A DNA stretch of 64,000 nt. Origin: Porogramme epimiltina. Its lineage: Eukaryota; Basidiomycota; Agaricomycetes; Polyporales; Polyporaceae. The stretch is from assembly GCA_900155495.1 (NCBI GenBank), contig FTLJ01000086.1, positions 62,001 through 126,000 on the forward strand. Reading direction: 5' to 3'. The notes below the pieces were generated by a model. That model searched no databases. It had not been told where the DNA came from and saw only the letters and a program-made list of their open reading frames with translations. Position 1 is the first letter of the stretch; the number at the start of each line of letters is the position of its first letter. The position numbers were made by a program, and so were the translations under genes. Positions 56,051 to 64,000 of the stretch are shown here, piece by piece.

Positions 56051-58896
56051 TTACGCCGCCTTCCCCGAGTCCTCCTTCAAGCTGACTATCCTGTTCAGCA
56101 CCACAAAGTCGCCCTCGCGCTTGCCCGCGTCCACGCCCTCCGCCTCGTCCAAGCACGCCAGCCGCGCCTCCTTGTCCACCGCGAAGTACGCAACGCGCAG
56201 GCCCTGGAACCGGATGCACTCCTTGCCCACCAGCTGCTCGCTCGTCGCCTTCGGCGTGTCGTCGTGCGCGTGGCTCGGCGCGCCCTCGACGACGGCCTCC
56301 TTCGCCGCCGCCTCCGTCGCCCGCAGCGCCGCCTCCGTCCGCGTCCGGCTCTCCTTCCGCGCCTCGGCGTACGCGCGCTTCGCGAGCGCCCAGAAGCCGA
56401 CCTCGACCATCGCCCCGCGAACGACCTCCAGGCTGTCCGGGTTCACGTCCGCGAGCAGGTCAGGCTCAGCAGCCGGGTTCTCGCTCTTGAAGAGCTGGTG
56501 GAAGATGCGCGTCTCGTCCACGACGACCGGGCTCCCTGAGGGCTTGTGTTCCGCGACCCACTGCACGAAGGCTTTCGGCTTCTTCGGAGCACCTTCGTTC
56601 TCGGCGCGACACACGATCTCTGTGACAGTACCTGTCGCAGAGTCGACTTTGTGCGAGACGTAGGTGATGGGCCATGGTGCCTGGAAGAGACCGACGGTCT
56701 TGCCAGGGGCGAGGCGGAAGTAGTCCTTCGAGTCCTCAAGCCGGAAGTCATCCGCATCGATGTAGATCGTGCGCGTTAGAGGGACTTTAGAGGTACCGAG
56801 TTCCGGAACCTTGGGATGAAGCGGCTTTTCCAGCCACAGGAGGAAGTCCTCGGGAAGGTTCTCGATAGTGACCTTAACGGGGCGCAGGACCATGAGAAGA
56901 CGAGAAACGGCACCCTCAAGGTATTGTCTGATCGTCTGCTCCAAACGCGTCGCTTGGATATTCGATGCAGCGGTAGAGACACCGAGAGAGCTGACGAAAG
57001 AAAGGATGGCACCTGGCGGGACACCGCGACGACGAAGGGCGATGAGAGTGTACATCCGAGGATCGTCCCAGTCACGGACGCAGCCTTCCTTCACCAGCTT
57101 GAGGATCTTTCGTTTTGACATGATGGTACCCGTAACGTTGAGACGACCATATTCGGATTGACGGGGTTTGTACACCTCCAACGCATCGCATAGCCATTCG
57201 TATGATTCACGGGACGCAATGAATTCCGTTGTGCACAGAGAGTGCCTGTAAATCAGTGAGTACTAACACGCGTAACCCAAAACTTGCTGCACATACGTGA
57301 TGTTCTCGAAGCTATCGCACAGACAGTGGGTGAAATCATATGTTGGGTAAATCTTCCACTTATCGTGTGTCCGGTGGTGCGGCGAGTTCAGCACGCGGTA
57401 AGCGACGAGATCCCACATCATCGTATTTCCGGACTCCAGATCCTGCTTCATTCGAAGGATAGCTTGTCCGGGCTGGTATTCGCCATTCTTCATCTTCTCA
57501 AACTCCGCGAGCGATTCCTCGACAGGTCTTGTCCGATGAGCGCAAGCCTTCCTGGGCCCACGCTCCTCGCCACCCCTGTTGGCAAAGATTTCCTCCCCTA
57601 GGCATTCCGTTAGGGGAGACTAGTCGATGAGATGACGTTTGAGACGCACCGGTACAATGGCAAATGTAGCCCTTATCCCGACGGATAAGCTCCACTGCAA
57701 GTTCGTACAACTTGTCGAAATAGTCACTGGAGTACGTGATCTTCCACGGCTCGAAGCCCAACCAACGGACGGTCTCCAGTATGCTCTCAAAATACCTCCC
57801 TTCCTCCGCCTCAGGGTTCGTGTCGTCGTACCGGAGGTAACAATGCCCGCCATTGTGGGCAGCGTAGCCGAAGTTGACGAAGATGGCTTTCGAGTGTCCA
57901 ATGTGGAGGAAACCGTTCGGCTCTGGAGGGAACCGTGTGTGAACGATGCTTTTTGTCGCCGCGAGGTGCTGCTCGCGAAGGTGAGGGTGGATCTGAGGGT
58001 TCCCGCCGACCTTGTGAAGGTGACCCAGGAAGCCCTCAGAGAAAACGGAGCGAGATGAAGAAGCCTCAGGAGCAGACTCCGCCGCCACCTCTTTCTTCGC
58101 AGCGCCAGCATCTTTCTTGGGTTCCTATGGGGTCAGTTAAGTGAGTCAAGTGGCGCATATAAAAGCAGGAGGGAACTACTACCTTGCCCTTGGGCTTTGC
58201 CGCCTCCTTGGGGCCAAACTTCTCAAGGAATGATTGCTCCACAGCCTTCTTGAGTTCGAGCGCATTCGCCCACCGCAGTTCGGTGCTCTTCAATCCGCCA
58301 ATCGCAGCGCCCAGGTTATTCCACCCGGTGAATGCTGAGGCGGAGACGTATTCCTTTACTCGTGCAAGGAGCTCCTCTGCCGTAACACTGAATCCTGGGA
58401 TGATCCAATATGAGCATATGGCGAACGAACAAACAAGAAACGCACGCACCGACACCGCAACTCTTGTCAAACTCGACACTCTCAACAGGAACAGGGTGCG
58501 CGTCCAGATACTTGACCGCCTCTAAACCCATCCACCAGTACACATCAGCACTCGAGACCTCTCCGCATCCCCCTCCAGCCCAAACGCTCCACACTCACCC
58601 GAGACCTGGTCCGTGCTCTTCAGCCTCCCATCCAACACCGCGCCGACGGCGTAGTCGCGCTCCGCCTCCGCGAGCTTCGCGCCCTGCACCGCGAGCGCGG
58701 CGAGGAGCACCGCCCGCTTCTCGTCGAGCGGCGGCTCGCGCGCCGCGAGCCCGTGCGCGTCCACGATCGCGCGCAGCGTCGCCGCGCTCTTTGCGCTCTT
58801 CGCCGCCTCCGCGGCCTTTGCCTGCGTCAGCCCGATCATCTTGAAGAGCTCGACGAGCTCCGCCGTCTCCGCGGCGTCCGATGCCTTGGGCGCCAT
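56051..58896 (-). CDS. GLN4: Cytosolic glutaminyl-tRNA synthetase
   Basis: Charges tRNA-Gln with glutamine. The ATG at 58894-58896 begins [22 protein letters not shown], the helical N-terminal appended domain typical of eukaryotic GlnRS, continuing through [19 protein letters not shown] and [18 protein letters not shown] Lys/Ala linker leads to the catalytic core: [20 protein letters not shown] (HIGH), [74 protein letters not shown] (KMSKS) and [19 protein letters not shown]. The beta-barrel anticodon-binding domain follows, with [25 protein letters not shown] and [18 protein letters not shown]. The stop is at 56051-56053. There are about six introns, mostly in the N-terminal half. It lies between P450 genes 2 and 3. 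Confidence 0.95.
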
Positions 58897-59345
58897 CCGG
58901 GGTCTGTGCGTGATGGTTGTAGTGTGTGTTCGGTGTATACAATAGCGAGGACGATGGGGCAGATGAGGTGTCGGTTAGGAGAGAGCTGGAGTCGTGTGCA
59001 GAGATGTTTTTGGCTGAGATACGAGTTGACTCGGGCTTGAATTGGGTCGCATCGATCAAAACGCTGGATCTGGTTCCGGATCTCCATATCTCGTGGCTAT
59101 CCGCGGGCGTCCCATGGGCGCTCCGGTATTTCATTCTGTCCACCATCTGCTCACAGCTCAGCTGTCCACAAGTTGGTCGGGAAAGATGACAATCAAACGG
59201 TAATATATTTGCATCATATACCATCAATAATTACTCGTACACCAATGACACGGACACTTCAGCTATGCAAGCATAGACACGTCAATTACGCAATACATTC
59301 AATTCCAAGTGGCAAACGGTGATGGTTAGCAAGGGACCGTCGAGG
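58897..59345. other. Intergenic: upstream of GlnRS, downstream of P450 gene 3
   Basis: A 449-nt interval between two minus-strand genes. It turns AT-rich from about 59200 (3' flank of the P450 gene). No TATA box or RNA gene was recognised. Confidence 0.5.
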
Positions 59346-62098
59346 TCACTTCTCAGCCTCATGCATCTTCACCCACATCCCGCCCTGAAAACCCGCGCCC
59401 ATACATCAGTATCTCGCAATGCACAGCGTCTGGTTCGGCCTATCCCACTCACCTCGGCATACAACGTGAAGTGAGACTTCGGCCGGACCTGCTCCAGACC
59501 CTTGCGCCCAGCGCACTCCCTCCACTCCGGCGGCGGGCGCGCATCCGGCGGCTGTGCAGTCAGGTCGAGCGACATCCCCGAGAAATTCTGCAGGAGGCGG
59601 ATCATGAAGAACGACATCTCGTTGTACGCAAACTACGGTAACAAGTCAGAACAGACTGCTAGTAGTCGAGGAGGGGGCTGTAGGGCGTACCTGCTGGCCA
59701 AGGCAAATGCGCGGTCCAGCGTTGAACGGGAGGAAGATGAACGGGTTCGCCACCAGGTACTTGCTCAGACGTTCGTCGATGAACCTATCAGGGTCGAATT
59801 CCTCAGCTGCGGGGATGTGCAGAGGTCAGCGAATATTGCTTAGAGATCACAGTGCTGTTCCAAACCGACCTGTAGGACCCCAGTATTCAGGGTCCCTGTG
59901 CATGTTGAATATGGAGTAGGCAACGCTTGAAACATCCACCTAGGTAAGCTCTGGAAGAATAATCATAAGGGGGAAGTTCACTTACCCGGTCTTGGCAGGT
60001 ATGAAGAAAGGCTTTCCTTGGGGATCCCAGTTCGGCAGCGTGCCGTCTTTGATAGCGAACCTATGGGAATCACGTTGAGAATTCATTAATGACATCCCCC
60101 CCTCTACCACGCATACCTCATGTCAAACGGCCTGCAATAATCACAATTAGTAGGTATGGGACACTACAATTGGGCATTGAACGTGACTTACACAGGTGGG
60201 TAGAGCCTCAAAGTCTCTATTGATGGTAGAGCGGGATGAATAGACTAGGAGAAGTTCTTCATGAATGTCCTACTCACCGTTCAAGAACGCTCGCAGGTAC
60301 TTCATCTCGCGAATGTCATCGTATGTCGGGCGACGAGCGAAGCCAACACGCTGGGAAATCTCGTCCCGCAGACGCCTGAGGACAGCAGGGTGCTGACAGA
60401 GTAAATACACGCCAAACGTCAGGGCCGCGGCCGTCTACGAGTGCAGGGCAGGTGCATCAGCGCACACGTCTGAGAGCAAACGAAACCCGACCGCCAGACG
60501 CCTCACCGTATCCCTGCCAGCGAGCAAGATATTGAGCGTCTCGTCGTGCAGAATCCTCGGGTCCGACGTCTGCTTCACGAGGTGGTCGAGGAGCGTCTCA
60601 TCTTCCTGGCTCTCCTTGTCGTCAAAGTCGCCGCCGCCCAGCCCCGCGCCCGCGCCCGCGCGCTCCTCCTTCTTCCGCAGCGCCTCGCGCAGGATGGGCT
60701 CGATGAACGCGTCCACGACGGCCATGTGCTCGTCCGTCGCGGACCGGAACACCTCCTTGACGGGCCACATCCAGCCCACGCGCGGCCGCTCCGACACCGC
60801 GCGCTGCGCCGCCGCGAACGCCGCCGGGAAACGCTCCTTCACCGACAGACCTGCCGCCGCCCCGCCACCGCCGCCGCCGCCGGACCCAAAGGGCGAGATG
60901 CCGTGCGGGTGGGGCAGGGGCGAGTGCAGACTGTGCACGCACGACCCGAAGAGGAACTCGGTTCCCGAGTCGAGCGTGAAGCGGGCGATGAGGTCCTGGG
61001 AGGCAGCGTCCATGTGAGCTGGGTGCACATGCGTCGCTGCCGGCGGTTTGGTCGCGGTGCCCACCTGAAAGTCGAACGCAGTGTCCGATTGGGCGCGCTC
61101 TCTGATCTTGCTCAGTGCGAGGTCTGAAACAGTCCTTGTAAGCAGGCCTTTCCTTGACCTCTTCAAACTACCACACACCTGCGTGGCGTTCAAAGAGCTC
61201 GAAGTCGCTAATTCTTTCTCTGCTGAAAAAGGGCCGGGACATAGAACGATGGAACCTACGAAGACGTTCAAACGCCGCGCATGCCCGCGGGGGGAAGGAA
61301 GTACTTACTTCCACAATTCACCTAGAGATGCACCATGATATCATGAACCTAGTCGACCCCAGCAGTCGGGGCGCTCCACATACCATCTGCGTTGAACACC
61401 CCCGTTCCGAAAAGGGTGTTCGTATAATCGTGGAACATTTCCCCTGCCGAAGCGTGGCGCCAACCACGAGGTCAGCAAACGGCTCGATCAAGCAGCCGCC
61501 CTACTCACCCTTCTCAAAGTTGGCAAAGTTCGTAGCGAGCACGGCCTTCCGATGGTAGTCCGTTCAGCGCATGGGCGAGGATCGGAGGCTACGGGCTGGT
61601 CACGCACCTTGACGATATTGGGGTCCTTCGTCGCGAACCCTACGTCCCAGAAGACATTGTACTGGAACAGCCGGCCGCACGCCTCGAACCCATAGTCGAA
61701 CATGTCCGCTGCATATTGCATCAGCCCGCGCACCAGCCAGCCCACACCCCGGGCCCATCGGCGCACTCACACGGGTACCCGTTCTTGAACGCGTCCAAGA
61801 TCCCCCGCAGCACGTCAAAGTTGCCCGGCTCGCGCCCCTCCAGCGCGGGCGGGAGCACCGCGCCCACCGCGGCCGCGCGCGCGCGCATCGAGCGGAACCG
61901 CGCCCCTACGCGTACTGCAAACAGGAGCGGCCCGCCGAGCGCCGCCGCGAGCAGCCACGCCCACGCGGGCAGCGCGGGGAACGCGCCTGCCCGTCGCGCG
62001 AGCAGCACCACCGCCGGCGCGGCGGCGAGCGTGAGGGCGAGGCGGAGGAGGAAGGGGACGCCGGGGGGCACGCGGAGCGCCTTCAGGGACATCTGCAT
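59346..62098 (-). CDS. Cytochrome P450, CYP63-like, gene 3 (divergent, Gly-rich insertion)
   Basis: The third P450 of the same family, clearly more distant from genes 1 and 2. The ATG at 62096-62098 (or 62090-62092) starts [16 protein letters not shown], with hydrophobic anchor segments and [21 protein letters not shown]. Shared motifs: [45 protein letters not shown], the I-helix [59 protein letters not shown] and the haem loop [15 protein letters not shown]. The last exon is [12 protein letters not shown] (stop 59346-59348). It has a Gly-rich stretch ([12 protein letters not shown]) where genes 1 and 2 have an ordinary His/Asn/Ala segment, and an unusually charged linker before the I-helix. 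GC content is very high. It is separated from the other two by CPSF100 and GlnRS. Confidence 0.9.
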
Positions 62099-63365
62099 TT
62101 TCGAAGGATGATACGTTTTGTGTGCGATCTTCGAGCGCGGGGTCGAACGCGGGGCCGGGTGCGGGGTAAGGAGAGAGCGCAGGGCGTAGTAGGAGGCCGG
62201 GGAGTCGACGTACGCCAATCACCCGCGCACCTATAGCCACCCCCCCTTGCCCGAACGCACATGATTTCCGCCCGGGCCCCAGGCGTTCGACACGAGCCCC
62301 GCCCCAAGGAGAGAAGCTCTCAAGCACGGCTGCACTCGCCATCATCTCCACCTGTGGCGCCCCACTAGGCCCGCCCCGCGCCCGCAGACGCGCAATGTCG
62401 CACCCCCGTATCGACCGCGGGCCAATCCCCGCGCCACGATCGGGCCCTCGTGAGCGTGCACCCCCCTCCTCCTCCGCGCGCAGCTCACGTACTCGCGGCG
62501 CGCCTCCGCTGCCCCGTTCTCCGCGTATCCGTCCGAGACTCTGAGCTTGTGCGCGCGACATACCCGGGCCAGGCGGCGAACGCCGCATCCAAGTATCACG
62601 CCAGGCAGGCAGACAGACAGACGTGCGAGAGCCGCCCCAGCACTCACACCCTGTTGCCGAAGCGTGCGTTCTTTCTATTCCCGTCGACGTCTCTGCGCTG
62701 CTTACGCGCCGCGATTACGTCCCGGGACCGACGGGGCTGGTTTCCAGACGTTACCCCATGGGGGTGGGGCCTAGAAGGAAGAAAAGCGGCACGGAGAGTC
62801 AGGTGCGCGGCGACAATGCGACATTTCTTCAGCGAACGTACCGTCGTCCCACTTCGCGTGCATGGCAAAAGCGCCCGTCCACACAACGTGCGTTGCTGCG
62901 TTTTCTTTCCATCTTCCAAGGATCACCATGCCCCAGGCCAGACTACCAGAAGACTTCGCCACAATTCTGTGCAAGAGCTTGGAAACAAGGTTGCCGTTTC
63001 CACGTGCATGCAAGTGAGTTCTTTGACGATGCGGGTTTCTCTCTGTACGGCCTTCCCCCAGTGTTTCGTTGATCAAAAATTGCGGGAATGCCCGCCACGA
63101 GCCAACACTCACGCGAAAACAATTATGCGACTCACACGATCCCCAGGCTGTCACGAAAATGACGACAGCGTGTACGCACGCCCTAGGCCCGCCGCCCAGC
63201 GACGGGCGTACATACGCGCAAACAGCGGCAGCAAATAACAATGTACATTCCGCGCGTGTCTTCGTATGAACATGCATTAGGAGGTGTCCGTCTCTCACTA
63301 GAGTCCACAAGCACATACCATCCAGCAGCAGCACCGGGTATCCTTTCCGCCCATCCGTCCAGAGC
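62099..63365. other. 1.27-kb intergenic gap upstream of P450 gene 3
   Basis: It contains the promoter of P450 gene 3 and the 3' flank of the GH79 gene. A short GCAGGCAGACAGACAGAC microsatellite lies at about 62602-62622. The rest is GC-rich with no family-like frames and no recognisable RNA gene. Confidence 0.5.
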
Positions 63366-64000
63366 CTACAGCAAAGCGAGCAGAGCGAGCGCACCTGCGC
63401 CAACCACCCCAACCACCGTCGCCCGGTCCACGCCCCTCCCTACGCCGCTCCCCGAGTGTCCGTCCGAGGACCCGTCGCCCGTCGCGTTCTTCCCATCGCC
63501 TGCCGTCGCGTTCGACCCGCCATTGTTCGCCGTCGTCGTCGTCGACGGCGACGCAACAGACGCAAGCGCCGCAGCCGACGTCGCCGCCTCCGAGCGCGGC
63601 GCCCCGCCGACGAACACGACCGCAAGCCCCGGCCCCGGCACCTGCACCGTGCACCCTCCCGTGCAGGTCACGTTCTTGTCCGCAAGGCCTGTTGCGAATG
63701 TGGCTTGGATAGGCTGCGCGTCCCCGACGCCCGCGTACGTCTCGCCCCCGTACGCGATCTCCGTCTTCTCGTTCACCGAGCCCGCCGCGAGGTAGCGCAC
63801 CGTCACCGTCACCGCCCCGCCCGCACTCGCGCCGAGCAGCGCGCCGTCGAGCGCAAAGTCCGCGAGCGCCCCCGACGCGTTCTGGTAGTTGAACAGCACG
63901 AGCGCGCCGACCGCGCTCGCCTTCGCCGCGTACACCGCGTACCCCGCCGCCGTCGCCCCGCCGTCCGTCGTCGAGTTCAGCACGTCGAGGTCGACGACGC
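63366..64000 (-). CDS. Glycoside hydrolase family 79 C-terminal region with GPI-type tail (5' end outside window)
   Basis: The visible part matches the C-terminal beta-sandwich of fungal GH79 beta-glucuronidases, which act on arabinogalactan or related uronic-acid glycans. Features: VLNSTTDGGATAAGYAVY, ALVLFNYQNASGALADFAL, VTVRYLAAGSVNEKTEIAYGGETY and PGPGLAVVFVGG, the last strands of the family domain. After this comes a Ser/Thr/Ala- and Gly/Asp-rich spacer (about 60 residues) and a hydrophobic end (VVGVVGAGALALLAL) before the stop at 63366-63368. This suggests GPI anchoring or a C-terminal membrane anchor rather than a freely secreted enzyme. The catalytic TIM barrel with both Glu residues lies beyond the right edge and cannot be checked. 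Confidence 0.78.
   Translation of the reverse strand, partial: VVDLDVLNSTTDGGATAAGYAVYAAKASAVGALVLFNYQNASGALADFALDGALLGASAGGAVTVTVRYLAAGSVNEKTEIAYGGETYAGVGDAQPIQATFATGLADKNVTCTGGCTVQVPGPGLAVVFVGGAPRSEAATSAAALASVASPSTTTTANNGGSNATAGDGKNATGDGSSDGHSGSGVGRGVDRATVVGVVGAGALALLALL

Noticed and set aside
44961..62098. A secondary-metabolite gene cluster around the three P450s
   Set aside because: No backbone synthase, transporter or pathway regulator is present; the genes between them are housekeeping.

Overview
This window is a gene-dense, GC-rich stretch of a filamentous basidiomycete genome. Nearly every gene is split by 50-70 nt GT-AG introns, convergent genes lie 100-600 nt apart, and the protein families (CYP63-like P450s, secreted S53 protease, Kre9/Knh1-like GPI protein, GH79, fungal protoglobin) fit an Agaricomycete, probably a wood- or litter-decaying member of or near the Polyporales. 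The order is inferred from family content, not from a marker. I see no rRNA, tRNA, CRISPR array or intact transposon.

Layout, left to right: Sec10 exocyst subunit, 5' truncated (1-2115, +); mitochondrial enoyl-CoA hydratase-like protein (2237-3648, -); Ser-rich single-pass membrane protein with a Gln/Tyr-rich tail (4433-6037, -); coiled-coil protein of unknown function (6525-8305, -); ACMSD-type amidohydrolase (9066-10666, +) converging on quinolinate phosphoribosyltransferase (10886-12434, -); Kre9/Knh1-like GPI protein (12996-13688, -); Gemin2/SIP1-like protein (14438-15979, -) back to back with a Lys-rich nuclear protein (16310-17611, +); His-rich protein (17909-18649, -); protoglobin (19843-20886, +); dual-specificity phosphatase (22438-23252, +); Aim9-like mitochondrial kinase-fold protein (24340-26262, -); two adjacent alpha-tubulins (27178-28872 and 29295-31193, +); LYC1-like acetyltransferase (31751-33094, -); S53 tripeptidyl peptidase (33771-35797, -); Bin3 RNA methyltransferase (36584-37780, +); HAD phosphatase (37875-38968, -); Sec15 exocyst subunit (39752-42885, +); Arf GTPase (43495-44410, -).

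From 44961 to 62098 everything is on the minus strand: two adjacent CYP63-like P450s, then CPSF100/Cft2 and cytosolic glutaminyl-tRNA synthetase, then a third, more divergent P450. A GH79 glycosidase C-terminus runs off the right edge (63366-64000, -).

Most of the window is housekeeping: secretion (Sec10, Sec15, Arf), RNA processing (Gemin2, Bin3, CPSF100), translation (GlnRS) and cytoskeleton (alpha-tubulins). Points of interest are the ACMSD-family/QPRT pair, a stand-alone protoglobin with two GC-AG introns, neighbouring alpha-tubulins with 6 versus 10 exons, and a P450 trio interrupted by essential genes in which the two closest paralogues differ visibly in third-position GC. I found no convincing wholly new multi-gene system. 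Exon structures were joined by eye from splice sites and family conservation, so some small exon borders may be off by a few bases.
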